This document shows, piece by piece, positions 17,558 to 25,984 of a stretch of DNA of 64,000 bases (position 1 is its first letter; every line of letters starts with the position of its first letter). Both the position numbers and the translations under genes were made by a program. Source of the DNA: Streptomyces qaidamensis (GTDB taxonomy: Bacteria; Actinomycetota; Actinomycetes; Streptomycetales; Streptomycetaceae); the NCBI RefSeq assembly GCF_001611795.1, contig NZ_CP015098.1, positions 682,001 through 746,000 of the forward strand, given 5' to 3'. The notes under the pieces were generated by a model. The model worked only from the letters and a program-made list of their open reading frames with translations. It ran no database searches and was not told the origin of the DNA.

Positions 17558-18484
17558 TCACTCGTCGGCAGGGGTGATGCGCCGGCCCGTGAGGCTCGCG
17601 GGCCGGATCGACACCCACATCTCGCGTTCACCGCCTGCCCAGGGCGTGGTGTGGGCGCGCCGGGTGAGCCCGTGCACGGCGTCGGGCTCCGTGACGACGT
17701 GCGCCGGGCCGACTGCCAGCACACTCCAGCCTTGACTCATGGCCTCGTCCACATGGTCCACTTCGAAGGCGACTTCCTTCCCCACGGCCGCTGCCGGCGC
17801 CGAGCCGGGCGCCGTCCGGAAAACGATGGCGTCGTCTACGACCTCGTAGTTGACGGGGACCACCGCCGGGCGCCCGTCGGACGCCGGGACCGCGATGCGC
17901 CCCACACCGTGCGTGGACAGCAGAGTGCGGCACTCCTGCGGGCTGAGATCCCTCAGCTGAGGGTGCAGGAGCGCCTGGCCTTGGCCGGGAGGCAGATCGA
18001 TGCCGCCCCCACGCAGGGCAGCGACGGTGGTGCCCAGCGCGTCGGCCAGCCTGATGAGAGTGCCCAGACTCGGGTCGGCGGGCTGATCCTCCAGGTACGC
18101 CAGGTAGTCGGGCGACATGCGGGCGCGGCGGGCCGTCTCTCTCAGGCTGAGCCCACTCCTGTGGCGGTCCGCGGCCACGCGCCGGCCGATGTCGCCAGGG
18201 TTGGGAGTCCCGGTCGGCGGGGCTGCCGCGGAGACGGGCCCCGGCTCGGCCGTGTCCGGCTGGGAGGCCCCCTGGGGAGTCCCGGGCCGCTGTCCGTGCT
18301 CGACGTGGCGGAGGTGCGCGTCGGGGCCGGGGAACACGAGCGTCACTTCATTCGTGTCCGACCAGCGCACGTCGTAGGGAGGTGTTCCGTCCTCGTGGTG
18401 GAGTCCGACGATCTCGCCGTCGCGCCTGGTGGCGCCGGTCGCCGGGCTTTCGATGACGAGTTGGTCGCCGAGGTGAGCTCGCAT
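17558..18484 (-). CDS. DUF1918-XRE helix-turn-helix-pyridoxamine oxidase-like fusion
   Basis: A 308-residue protein with three separable parts. Residues 1-58 are a DUF1918 barrel (MRAHLGDQLVIES, DGTPPYDVRW). After a Pro/Ala linker, ~98-158 form a Cro/XRE helix-turn-helix (SGLSLRETARRARMSPDYLA, GTLIRLADALGTTVAAL). Residues ~180-305 are a split-barrel FMN-binding domain of the pyridoxamine 5'-phosphate oxidase/NimA type (LLSTHGVGRIAVPASDGRP, VNYEVVDDAIVFRT). Start ATG 18484 follows GGAGAGGG. M. tuberculosis Rv0569, a dormancy gene, is DUF1918 alone. The design suggests a flavin- or redox-responsive DNA-binding protein; no target is known. Confidence 0.85.
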   Translation of the reverse strand: MRAHLGDQLVIESPATGATRRDGEIVGLHHEDGTPPYDVRWSDTNEVTLVFPGPDAHLRHVEHGQRPGTPQGASQPDTAEPGPVSAAAPPTGTPNPGDIGRRVAADRHRSGLSLRETARRARMSPDYLAYLEDQPADPSLGTLIRLADALGTTVAALRGGGIDLPPGQGQALLHPQLRDLSPQECRTLLSTHGVGRIAVPASDGRPAVVPVNYEVVDDAIVFRTAPGSAPAAAVGKEVAFEVDHVDEAMSQGWSVLAVGPAHVVTEPDAVHGLTRRAHTTPWAGGEREMWVSIRPASLTGRRITPADE

Positions 18485-18549
18485 GATCGCCGCCCTCTCC
18501 TCAGAATGGTGTTGTAACCAACGTGCCACGCGCGACAGACCACCGCATG

Positions 18550-18563
18550 GGCCGACCGGTCCC
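18550..18563. promoter_or_regulatory. DevR-like box between the HTH fusion and a CBS-BON gene
   Basis: GGGCCGACCGGTCC fits GGNCCGAYCGGNCC exactly and lies in the 130-bp divergent gap, 66 bp from the fusion start and 55 bp from the CBS-BON start, so it could serve both directions. Confidence 0.6.
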
Positions 18564-18617
18564 CATCCGCAGGGTGGGCCGGGATGACTGACTGTCACGT
18601 ACCGGATGGGAGCCGAC

Positions 18618-19292
18618 ATGCGTCACCGAACGGTCGCGGAACTCATGACCCGGGACGTCGTCCGAGCGCGGCGTGACACGCCGTTCAAGGAGATCGCCAG
18701 GCTGCTGGCGGAGAACGACGTCACCGCCGTACCCGTCGTGGACGATCTGGACCGTCCCGCGGGTGTGGTGTCGGAGGCCGATCTGCTGCGCAAGAGCGCC
18801 GACCGGACCGACCCCTCCGGTCGAAGCCCGGTTCCACACCTCGAGGCATGGGAGCGGGCCAAGGCGGAGGGGTCCCGCGCGGAGGAGCTGATGTCGGCTC
18901 CCGCGGTGTGCGCACGTCCGGAGTGGAGCGTGGTCGAGGCCGCCCGGCTGATGGAGGTCCATCACATCAAGCGGCTGCCCGTGGTGGACGAGACGGACCG
19001 GCTGCTGGGCATCGTCAGCCGTGGTGACCTGCTGCGGATCTTCCTGCGCCGGGACGACGCCATCCGCGACGAGATCACCGAGGACGTGCTGTGGCGCACG
19101 ATGGGCCTTGCTCCTTCGGAGGTGACGGCCGAGGTGCGCGACGGACGGGTCGAACTCGGTGGCTCCGTCGAGTTCAGGAGTCTGATTCCCGTCATCGAGC
19201 GGCTGTGCGGCAGCGTCGACGGCGTGGTCTCGGTCGCCGGGCACATCGCCTACCGGAACGACGACGCCCGCCCTTCATCCGCCGGCGGCTGA
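18618..19292 (+). CDS. CBS-CBS-BON domain protein
   Basis: A 224-residue paralogue of the protein at 15778-16455. CBS 1 covers VAELMTRDVVRARRDTPFKE to VVSEADLLRK, CBS 2 covers AEELMSAPAVCARPEWSV to IVSRGDLLRIF, and the BON part includes VTAEVRDGRVELGGSVEF and VVSVAGHIAY. ATG 18618 is chosen over 18606 because GGGAG then sits five bases upstream. The DevR-like box at 18550 lies directly before it, and it ends at a convergent terminator facing hsp20. Confidence 0.9.
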   Translation: MRHRTVAELMTRDVVRARRDTPFKEIARLLAENDVTAVPVVDDLDRPAGVVSEADLLRKSADRTDPSGRSPVPHLEAWERAKAEGSRAEELMSAPAVCARPEWSVVEAARLMEVHHIKRLPVVDETDRLLGIVSRGDLLRIFLRRDDAIRDEITEDVLWRTMGLAPSEVTAEVRDGRVELGGSVEFRSLIPVIERLCGSVDGVVSVAGHIAYRNDDARPSSAGG

Positions 19293-19315
19293 GCCCCGCA
19301 GAAACGTGGTCGTGC

Positions 19316-19346
19316 GGAGGGCCGACGCCAGAACCGCCGGCCCTCC
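19316..19346. terminator. Bidirectional hairpin between CBS-BON and hsp20
   Basis: GGAGGGCCG and CGGCCCTCC form a perfect 9-bp stem with a 13-base loop, centred between two convergent genes. Confidence 0.7.
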
Positions 19347-19394
19347 GGAAACAAGCGGGTACCTGCCGGGCCCGGTGGCTGGCCCGCAGTCGGC

Positions 19395-19853
19395 TCAGCC
19401 GGTGATCTCGACGCGGTGTGCCTTGCCCTGCTCGGTCTTCGGGACGCGCACCGTGAGGATCCCGTTGGTCAGATCCGCGCTGATGTGCTCGGTGTCGGAG
19501 TTCGGGGGCAGCGTCGTGCGGTAGTCGAACTGCCCGATGCGGCGGGTGTGCCTGCGTACCACCCCTGCGTGCTCCTTCTCCTTGATCTCTCCGTGGATGT
19601 CGAGTTCTCCCTCGTCCACCTCCACGGTGATCTGGTCCTTCTCCACTCCGGGAAGCTCGAGTTCCACCAGGTAGGCGTCCTCGGTGTCCTCGATGTCGGC
19701 CAGCGGCGCCCAGGGCTCGGCCGCGCCGAACTGGGAGGTGCCGCCACCAGGGAAGGCGGCATGCATGAGCTGGTCGACCCTGGTACGGAGGTCCTCCAGC
19801 TCACGCAGGGCTGCCGGAAGCCCACCCCTGCCGTGTCGTGCTGGATGCGTCAT
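19395..19853 (-). CDS. Hsp20/alpha-crystallin family small heat shock protein
   Basis: A 152-residue holdase chaperone. The alpha-crystallin domain (~45-140) has ADIEDTEDAYLVELELPGV, KEKEHAGVVRRHTRRIGQFD and the end motif NGILTVRVPKTE; the oligomerisation I-x-I/V at the C-terminus is weak (VEITG). Start ATG 19853 has GGAGG eleven bases upstream. It closes a minus-strand run of four genes (Rv1733c-like, pncB, DUF1876, hsp20) with small gaps. M. tuberculosis HspX/Acr is the best-known dormancy-regulon counterpart. Confidence 0.93.
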   Translation of the reverse strand: MTHPARHGRGGLPAALRELEDLRTRVDQLMHAAFPGGGTSQFGAAEPWAPLADIEDTEDAYLVELELPGVEKDQITVEVDEGELDIHGEIKEKEHAGVVRRHTRRIGQFDYRTTLPPNSDTEHISADLTNGILTVRVPKTEQGKAHRVEITG

Positions 19854-19887
19854 GAGTGATCCTCCTTGACTTGCTTGCCGCCGTCGG

Positions 19888-20175
19888 TCACAAGCGCCAG
19901 CCGACGGACGGACGGGTGCTGGGCCGGGACGCCCCCACGCCCTCGATGTCGCGCTCGGCGATGTCCAGCAGTTGCTGGGCGAGTTCTCGCATGGCACGGC
20001 CCGCCGCCAGTTCGTCGCCGATCTCCGGCACGTTCGTGTCCGCCGGATGACGGTGCGCGGTTCCATGGCCGGTGAGCTCCGTGGTGCCGGTGTCCAGGAC
20101 CACATGTGCCTTCGTCGCTCCCTCGTCATCCTCGAAGAGGTGGAGACGAACCTTCCATTCCACCGTATGTGGCAT
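19888..20175 (-). CDS. DUF1876 family (Rv1738/Rv2632c-type) protein
   Basis: A 95-residue protein: MPHTVEWKVRLHLFEDDEGA (first strand), KAHVVLDTGTTELTGHGTA, HPADTNVPEIGDELAAGRA and a C-terminal helix LAQQLLDIAERDIEGV, the full DUF1876 pattern. Rv1738, a strongly hypoxia-induced member, has a fold compared with ribosome hibernation factors, so an effect on translation is possible but not shown. Start ATG 20175 follows GGAGA. It lies between pncB and hsp20 in the same probable transcript. Confidence 0.88.
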   Translation of the reverse strand: MPHTVEWKVRLHLFEDDEGATKAHVVLDTGTTELTGHGTAHRHPADTNVPEIGDELAAGRAMRELAQQLLDIAERDIEGVGASRPSTRPSVGWRL

Positions 20176-20209
20176 CACTTTTCTCCTCACTGCGATCCGG
20201 ATGCGGCCG

Positions 20210-21562
20210 TCATGGACTCGCGGGCCGTGCGTAGGAAGCCGACGTCTGTTCGTCGATGTGGCGCCGGACGCGGCGGGCGAGTGCGCTCAGGTGCTCGGAG
20301 GCCGTCGCGCGGGGCGCGACCGGGTCCCGTATCCGGCGGGCGGCCGGTGGCAGACCGGCCAGATCGGCGGCGAGTCTCTGCCGGCACGCGTCGAGCGTGG
20401 CCCTGCCGCCGGTGCGCTGCCCACCGCGCATCACCGTCTCCAGCAGCGGGCTGCCGTCGCCGGACGACTGCTCGTCGGTGAGACGGATCACGTCGGCGTA
20501 TGCCGTTCGGCGGAACACCTGCTTGGGGCCGGGTGCGGTCACTTTCGCCGACGACAGCTTCATCACCGGGCGCCCGTCGTACTCCACCATCTTGTACGCG
20601 GAGTCCAGGTACGGGGCGTCGGCCGAGACCCCGACCCGGGTTCCGACGGCGTAGGTGTCGATCGGCGCTCCGGAGCGGACCAGGTCGTCCACGGCGTACT
20701 CGTCGAGCCCTCCGCTGGCGATGATCCGCACGTCGGGCAGGCCGACGCTGTCGAGGATGGAGCGTGCCCGGGCTGCCAGGGCACCGAGGTCGCCGCTGTC
20801 CAGCCGTACGGCCGAGCCGGGACCGCGGTCCAAGTCCCGCAGGACGCGCGCCGCGACGCGGACGCCCTCCTCGGTGTCGTACGTGTCCACCAGCAACGTC
20901 ACGGGGCCGAGGTGGCAGCGTGCGAACGCGCGGAACGCTTCTTCCTCCGTGGCGAACGCCTCCACGTAGGAGTGGGCCATCGTGCCGACGGCGGGGATGC
21001 CGAGAGCCGTGGCCGCGGCCACGTTGCTGGTGCCGGCGAAGCCGGCCATCGCACCGAGCCGGGCGGCCTGGAAGCCGGCTTGCGGGCCGTGGGCGCGCCG
21101 CAGGGAGAAGTCCACGACCGGATGCCCGGCCGCCGCGAGCACACAACGCGCTGCCTTCGAGGCGATGGCCGTCTGGTGGCTGATCTGGTTGAGCACGTAC
21201 GTTTCGACCAGTTGCGCCTGTGGAAGCGGCGCGGTCACCTCCAGCAGCGGCTCTCCCGCGAGCACGATCCGGCCCTCCGGTACGGCCCGCACGTCACCCG
21301 TGAACTCCAGGCCGAGCAGGGGCTGAAGATCCCGCGGGGGCCGGTGCAGCGCGGAAGCGAAAGCGTCGACGTCCTCGGGCCCCACTCGGAGGCCGGACAG
21401 GTAGTCCAGGGCCGACTCCAGTCCTGCGGCGACCAGGAAGCCCCGCTCAGGAGGAAGGTCGCGGACGAAGAGGCTGAAGGTGGCAGGGCCGGTCATCCCC
21501 TCCCGCAGGTAGGACATGGCCATCGTCACCTCGTACAGATCGGTGGTCGTCGCTTCGGACAT
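20210..21562 (-). CDS. pncB: Nicotinate phosphoribosyltransferase
   Basis: A 450-residue NAD-salvage enzyme joining nicotinate and PRPP. Family marks are TTDLYEVTMAMSYLREG at the start, the catalytic region VVDFSLRRAHGPQAG (with the conserved His), GTSNVAAATALGIPAVGTMAHSY, LDSGDLGALA and ASGGLDEY, TYAVGTRVGV for the phosphoribosyl-binding part. Start ATG 21562 has GGAGG eight bases upstream. M. tuberculosis has two pncB genes, of which pncB2 (Rv0573c) belongs to the dormancy regulon; the location here suggests the same inducible role. It is downstream of the Rv1733c-like gene (37-bp gap) and upstream of DUF1876. Confidence 0.92.
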   Translation of the reverse strand: MSEATTTDLYEVTMAMSYLREGMTGPATFSLFVRDLPPERGFLVAAGLESALDYLSGLRVGPEDVDAFASALHRPPRDLQPLLGLEFTGDVRAVPEGRIVLAGEPLLEVTAPLPQAQLVETYVLNQISHQTAIASKAARCVLAAAGHPVVDFSLRRAHGPQAGFQAARLGAMAGFAGTSNVAAATALGIPAVGTMAHSYVEAFATEEEAFRAFARCHLGPVTLLVDTYDTEEGVRVAARVLRDLDRGPGSAVRLDSGDLGALAARARSILDSVGLPDVRIIASGGLDEYAVDDLVRSGAPIDTYAVGTRVGVSADAPYLDSAYKMVEYDGRPVMKLSSAKVTAPGPKQVFRRTAYADVIRLTDEQSSGDGSPLLETVMRGGQRTGGRATLDACRQRLAADLAGLPPAARRIRDPVAPRATASEHLSALARRVRRHIDEQTSASYARPASP

Positions 21563-21599
21563 CGACGTCGCCTCCTCGTGCACGTCCGGTCTCTGCCCG

Positions 21600-22205
21600 T
21601 CACCTGCGGAAGCGCCCGGACCATACGGGCTCCACCAGGTCCCACTCCGCGTCCCACTGCGCGTGCCTTCTCCGGTCCAGCACGCGGCGTGTGCCTGCAC
21701 GCGCCGCGAAGAACCCGCCGACCACTCCGACCGCGGCCATGCCGCCCACGAACCAGCCGTTGGTTGTCGCGGTGAGCGTGGTCATCGGCGGGCTGGTGAT
21801 GATTCCCTCCCGGTCCAGCCACACCGGCACGGTGGCCCCCGCGGGCGTTCCCGACTTCACGAGGGTCGTCCCCGTCCGGACCGTGCCGTTGTCGTCGGTC
21901 CAGCGGACCTGCGCCTGTTGCTTCCCGTCCGCGGTGGAGCCCTTGACACTCGACGTCAGCCGGGCGGTGACCTCCTGCCGTTCGGCCGACTGGGCTTGCA
22001 CCGCGCGCATCGACGACTCATACGCTGTCAGCCCCGCGCTGAGCGCTGCCACCGGTAGTCCGAGGACCAGAACGAGCATCAGGAAGCGGCGGATCCAGGT
22101 TTCGAACCTGTCGGACGGACGGAGCAAGGGGTTCGTCCCCTTGGGCGGGGATTCCCTGCGCGACGGGGATGGTCCTGACGCGTGCGGCGAACCTTGTGCA
22201 CTCAT
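21600..22205 (-). CDS. Rv1733c-like two-helix membrane protein
   Basis: A 201-residue protein with a cytoplasmic basic N-terminus (LRPSDRFETWIRRFL), a first membrane helix (~42-62, LMLVLVLGLPVAALSAG), an extracytoplasmic domain (~63-145, WTDDNGTVRTGTT, VWLDREG) and a second helix (~148-172, GWFVGGMAAVGVVGGFF), then a charged tail. This is the topology and motif order of the DosR-regulon antigen Rv1733c, of unknown function. It heads the four-gene run ending in hsp20; the box at 22287-22300 is 80 bp upstream of its ATG. Confidence 0.8.
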   Translation of the reverse strand: MSAQGSPHASGPSPSRRESPPKGTNPLLRPSDRFETWIRRFLMLVLVLGLPVAALSAGLTAYESSMRAVQAQSAERQEVTARLTSSVKGSTADGKQQAQVRWTDDNGTVRTGTTLVKSGTPAGATVPVWLDREGIITSPPMTTLTATTNGWFVGGMAAVGVVGGFFAARAGTRRVLDRRRHAQWDAEWDLVEPVWSGRFRR

Positions 22206-22286
22206 GAGTAGGCCTCCAGCAGGTCGCTGGTCCCGTTTCCCACCGCTTGGTATCCACCATCGGACAACTGCGGGCTTTCGGTCACA

Positions 22287-22300
22287 GGGCCGAAGGTCCC
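22287..22300. promoter_or_regulatory. DevR-like box before the Rv1733c-like/pncB/DUF1876/hsp20 run
   Basis: GGGCCGAAGGTCCC, flanked by A and T, has palindromic outer arms in the form GGGNC-N4-GNCCC. It differs from the commonest form here by one base less between the CC and GG pairs. Confidence 0.5.
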
Positions 22301-22368
22301 TGACCGGCCGACTTCCGGCCCTGGTCGGGGACCGGCCCGCCGACCTTGTCCGTCCCTGCCGGCCGCGG

Positions 22369-23190
22369 TCATATCCGGGGAACGACCGCGATGGGGCACG
22401 GCGCGTGATGCAGTAGCGCGTGGTTGGTCAGGCCCAGTTGCAGCCCCAGGTGCCCCTGCCGTCTACGGGCCCCGACGACCAGCAGGTCCGCCTCCGACGC
22501 GGCTTCCAGGAGTGCCTGGCGTGGCGGTCCCTCGACCACCCGTCGACTCACCCGGGCGTCGTGGTACTGCTCCTCCGAGGCGTGCAGGGCGTCGTCGAGT
22601 ACCTGTGCCGGCGAGCGGCGGTGGGCTTCCCGGGCGTACCGCGAGGGGGCCTGAGGCGTGGTGAGGGCACCCGGCTGTGCGCTCCAGGCATGTACCGCGA
22701 CCAGCCGGCAGCGCCGCACCTGAGCTTCGCGGAGGGCGAACTGCACGGCCGTGCCGCTGCCCTCGCCCTCCTCGACACCTACGACCATGCTTCCGAACCG
22801 GGTATTCCGGTGCTCCGCCGCGCCGCGGACCACGACGACCGGGCAGTCCGCGCGTGCCGCCACGGCGAGGCTGACCGACCCCAGGAGCATCCCGGCGAGG
22901 TCTCCGAGCCCCCGGGAGCCGAGCACCAGAGCAAAGGCGTTGCGTCCCTTGTCGACCAGGGCGGAGGCCGCGTCGTCGTTCAGTACCTCGCTCGACAGCC
23001 GCACCGTGGGCGCCCCCTTGACGGCACGTTCCGAGGCGTGACCGATGACGTCGGGCACCTCGTGATCCCGCGGCGCCGCGTGCAGGAGGTGGAGTGGCAC
23101 TCCGTGCCGGACCGCCTCGTCGGCGGCCCAGTCCACCGCCTCCAGGCTCGCCTCGGACCCGTCGACGCCGACCACCAGGGGAATCGTCAT
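22369..23190 (-). CDS. Universal stress protein, tandem domain
   Basis: A 273-residue two-domain USP. Domain 1 begins MTIPLVVGVDGSEASL and has an intact ATP motif in VLGSRGLGDLAGMLLGSVS; domain 2 begins SMVVGVEEGEGSG and has VVGARRRQGHLGLQLG, where the final Ser/Thr is lost. It ends HALLHHAPCPIAVVP. Start ATG 23190 lies ten bases from GGAGG. It belongs with the paralogues at 14159 and 50592 by the SVSLAVAARA and domain 2 features. It is divergent from the next USP. Confidence 0.9.
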   Translation of the reverse strand: MTIPLVVGVDGSEASLEAVDWAADEAVRHGVPLHLLHAAPRDHEVPDVIGHASERAVKGAPTVRLSSEVLNDDAASALVDKGRNAFALVLGSRGLGDLAGMLLGSVSLAVAARADCPVVVVRGAAEHRNTRFGSMVVGVEEGEGSGTAVQFALREAQVRRCRLVAVHAWSAQPGALTTPQAPSRYAREAHRRSPAQVLDDALHASEEQYHDARVSRRVVEGPPRQALLEAASEADLLVVGARRRQGHLGLQLGLTNHALLHHAPCPIAVVPRI

Positions 23191-23383
23191 CGCCCCTGCC
23201 TCCTCTCCGGCCGGCCCGCCTCCGGCCCCCTCCCTTGCGGGTGCACATGCGCCGCGGAAGGGATTGGGGTACTCCTCGAATGAGGAACGCGCCACGCTCG
23301 GCATGTCGGCAACATGCGAACAGTCCGGCAATCAGAATCGTCAGCCGTCATTTCCAGCCTGCTATGAGACGGAGGCCGGTGCC

Positions 23384-24253
23384 ATGCAACCAGTCCTCAC
23401 CGTGGGCCTCGACGGTTCACCCGAGAGCCTTGCGGCCGCCCGCTGGGCGGCCGACGAGGCCGAGAAGCGCAAGCTCACCCTGCGCCTGCTGCACGCGTGG
23501 CCGCTGCTGGCGCCGGAACCGGCCCGCGTCCCCTCCGAAGTCGATCAGAACTACTGGGCAAAGCGTCTCGTCCACACCGCACAGGCGGAGCTTCAGGCGC
23601 GCCATCCGGGCCTGTCCGTCATCGGGAGCCTGGTCGCCGAAGACGCCGAGAACGCTCTGGTGCAAGCGGCCTCGGAGTCCGAGGCACTCGTGCTCGGTTC
23701 ACGAGGGCTGGAGTCTGTCGCAAGTTACTTCCTGGGCGACATCAGCATGCCGGTCGTCGCACGGGCCCAGCGGCCAGTGGTGCTGGTCCGCGCCGACACC
23801 GGGGAGGAGGGACCGGTCCCGGCACCCGGGAGCCGCGTGGTCGTGGCAATGAAGTTGCGCGATTCATCGGAAAGTCTGCTCGACTTCGCCTTCCACACGG
23901 CTGCGGCCAGGGGCGTGTCTCTTCTGGCCGTCCACGGCCGAAGCGTGCCACTCCATGCCCGCGTGCCCTGGGGTGTCGACCACGACGTCACCGAGGAGAT
24001 GAAGCGGGACGCGCAGAAGCACCTGAACAAGGCGCTCCGCCCCTGGCGTGAGAAGTATCCGCAGGTGGACGTGGCCGACAGCATCCGTTTGGCAAGCCCG
24101 GCCAAAGCCGTCGTACAGGCCGCCGAGGGCGCCACGCTGCTGGTCGTCGGCCGACGCGCACACCGTCCGGGTCTGGCGCCCCACCTGGGTCCCGTCGCCC
24201 AGGCCGCCATCCACCATGGACGGTGCCCCGTCGCCGTCGTCCCTCATGACTGA
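23384..24253 (+). CDS. Universal stress protein, tandem domain
   Basis: A 289-residue USP opening MQPVLTVGLDGSPESLAAA. The domain 1 loop VLGSRGLESVASYFLGDIS keeps the glycines but has Asp in place of the last Ser/Thr; domain 2 has VVAMKLRDSSES and VVGRRAHRPGLAPHLGPV. Both ATP sites are therefore atypical. Start ATG 23384 follows GGAGG. The divergent 193-bp region shared with the previous USP has no clear DevR-like box. The stop overlaps the next gene's ATG by eight bases, so both are probably one transcript. Confidence 0.9.
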   Translation: MQPVLTVGLDGSPESLAAARWAADEAEKRKLTLRLLHAWPLLAPEPARVPSEVDQNYWAKRLVHTAQAELQARHPGLSVIGSLVAEDAENALVQAASESEALVLGSRGLESVASYFLGDISMPVVARAQRPVVLVRADTGEEGPVPAPGSRVVVAMKLRDSSESLLDFAFHTAAARGVSLLAVHGRSVPLHARVPWGVDHDVTEEMKRDAQKHLNKALRPWREKYPQVDVADSIRLASPAKAVVQAAEGATLLVVGRRAHRPGLAPHLGPVAQAAIHHGRCPVAVVPHD

Positions 24254-25832
24254 ACCCGGCCGCAGTGAGACATCGGTCCGGTCGCTCTCGCCGGACGACG
24301 CGTCAGTGCCCCGCTCCGCTGCCCGGCACCACGGCGAGCCGCCGGCGCGCGCGGAGGTGTGCGAGACGCACACGTCCGTCGTGTTCTTCGTCGGCGACCA
24401 CGCCTACAAGCTCAAGAAGCCGGTGGATCTGGGATTTCTTGACTACACCGCGCTGGCGTCCCGCCGAGCCGCGTGCGAACGCGAAGTCACTCTCAACCGC
24501 CGCTTCGCCCCCGACGTCTACCTGGGTCTGGGCGAGATCCGCAGCCCCGACGCGGAAGCGTCCGAACCGCTCGTGGTGATGCGCCGCATGCCCTCGGATC
24601 GCCGCCTGTCCCGACTGGTGCGGGAAAGGGCCGCCGTGGACGACATCCTGCGGGGCGTCGCCCGGCAGGTAGCGACGTGGCACGCGGAGGCCCCCCGCGG
24701 CCGGGACGTCGACGCACAGGGCACGCGGGATGCGCTGTCGTCCCGCTGGGAGGCCAGTTTCGAGCAGGTTCGCGCGCTGGCTGCCGACGGCTTGGTGCCC
24801 GAGGGCGTTGCGGAGGTGGAGCGGCTTGTGCGCCGTTATCTCGCCGGGCGCGAGCGTTTGTTCGCCTCACGTATCGAGCAGGGGCGGGTGGTCGACGGTC
24901 ACGGTGATCTGCTCGCCGAAGACATCTTCAGCCTCGACGACGGTCCTCGCGTCCTGGACTGCCTGGAATTCGACGACCATCTGCGCTATGTCGACGGTCT
25001 CGACGACGCCGCCTTCCTCGCCATGGACCTGGAACAGCTCGGCGCCCCGGAGGCCGCCGCGTACTTCCTCGCCCGGTACAGCGAGTACTCCGGCGACCCC
25101 GCACCCCCTTCCCTGTGGCACCACTACGTCGCCTACCGCGCGTTCGTCCGCGCCAAGGTCTCCCTGATCCAGGCACGCCAGGGCGCGCCGGACGCGGAGA
25201 CGGCGTCACGACGGCTGCTCTCGACGACGCTGCGCCATCTGCGCACCTCCGCCGTGGGCCTGACGCTCGTCGGCGGGCTGCCGGGCAGCGGGAAATCCAC
25301 CCTCGCCGGGGCTCTGGCCGACCGGCTGGGGGTCACGCTGCTCAGCAGCGACCGCCTCCGCAAGGAGCTGGCGGGCATCCCCGCCGAGCAGCGCGCGGCC
25401 GCCGACTACGGCGAGGGCCTTTACACCCCCGAGTGGACGGCCAGAACCTACGCCACCCTGCTCGACCGTGCGTCCGCCCTGCTGTCCTCCGGCGAGTCCG
25501 TGGTGCTGGATGCCACCTGGCACGACGCGGCACAGCGCGAAGCGGCACTCCAACTGGCCGAACACACCAGCGCTGACCTGGTGGCCCTGCACTGCCACGT
25601 GCCGGGCGACGTGACAGCCGCCCGCCTGACCACGCGCGCCTCCGGAATCTCCGACGCCGGCCTCGGCATCGCCGCCGCCATGGCGGCCAGGGAACCGCCA
25701 TGGCCGGAGGCGGTCGCGGTCGATACCAGCGGCCCGTTGGAGTCCGCGGTCGCCCGGGCGCTGACAGCCGTACGCCCGTGGGGCTCCGGCCAGGCCCCGG
25801 TCTTCCGCCGCCCCTACATGGAGCCGGACTGA
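24246..25832 (+). CDS. Rv2004c-like fused phosphotransferase/AAA kinase protein
   Basis: A 528-residue two-part protein. Residues ~30-330 resemble the aminoglycoside phosphotransferase fold (THTSVVFFVGDHAYKLKKPV strand region, catalytic loop VVDGHGDLLAEDIF, then CLEFDD). Residues ~345-510 are a P-loop kinase of the zeta-toxin/shikimate-kinase-like group with Walker A GGLPGSGKST, SSDRLRKELAG and VLDATWHDAAQR. The same arrangement occurs in M. tuberculosis Rv2004c, a dormancy-regulon gene; its substrate is unknown. It overlaps the preceding USP gene, mirroring the USP-Rv2004c neighbourhood in mycobacteria (Rv2005c/Rv2004c). Confidence 0.85.
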   Translation: MTEPGRSETSVRSLSPDDASVPRSAARHHGEPPARAEVCETHTSVVFFVGDHAYKLKKPVDLGFLDYTALASRRAACEREVTLNRRFAPDVYLGLGEIRSPDAEASEPLVVMRRMPSDRRLSRLVRERAAVDDILRGVARQVATWHAEAPRGRDVDAQGTRDALSSRWEASFEQVRALAADGLVPEGVAEVERLVRRYLAGRERLFASRIEQGRVVDGHGDLLAEDIFSLDDGPRVLDCLEFDDHLRYVDGLDDAAFLAMDLEQLGAPEAAAYFLARYSEYSGDPAPPSLWHHYVAYRAFVRAKVSLIQARQGAPDAETASRRLLSTTLRHLRTSAVGLTLVGGLPGSGKSTLAGALADRLGVTLLSSDRLRKELAGIPAEQRAAADYGEGLYTPEWTARTYATLLDRASALLSSGESVVLDATWHDAAQREAALQLAEHTSADLVALHCHVPGDVTAARLTTRASGISDAGLGIAAAMAAREPPWPEAVAVDTSGPLESAVARALTAVRPWGSGQAPVFRRPYMEPD

Positions 25833-25912
25833 ATGAGCGGGTTGCCCCGTGTCCATCCATGCGGTCATGAACGCCGGCCGGACAACGAGACGACGGAGCC
25901 CGCCGTGTCGGC

Positions 25913-25926
25913 GGTCCAACGGGCTG
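25913..25926. promoter_or_regulatory. Weak DevR-like site before the alcohol dehydrogenase
   Basis: GGTCCAACGGGCTG matches the GG-N-CC-N4-GG-N-CC layout except for TG as the final pair. It is 60-72 bp before the dehydrogenase GTG and is recorded with low confidence. Confidence 0.3.
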
Positions 25927-25984
25927 ATGACTCCGGTTGCCCGCACATCCCACGGGAGTGACCGTGGAGTGGGGGAGCTAGGGA

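Noticed and set aside
22090..22120. GGTTTCGAACCT resembling a tRNA T-loop
   Set aside because: No acceptor, D or anticodon stems fit around it, and it encodes part of the Rv1733c-like protein.
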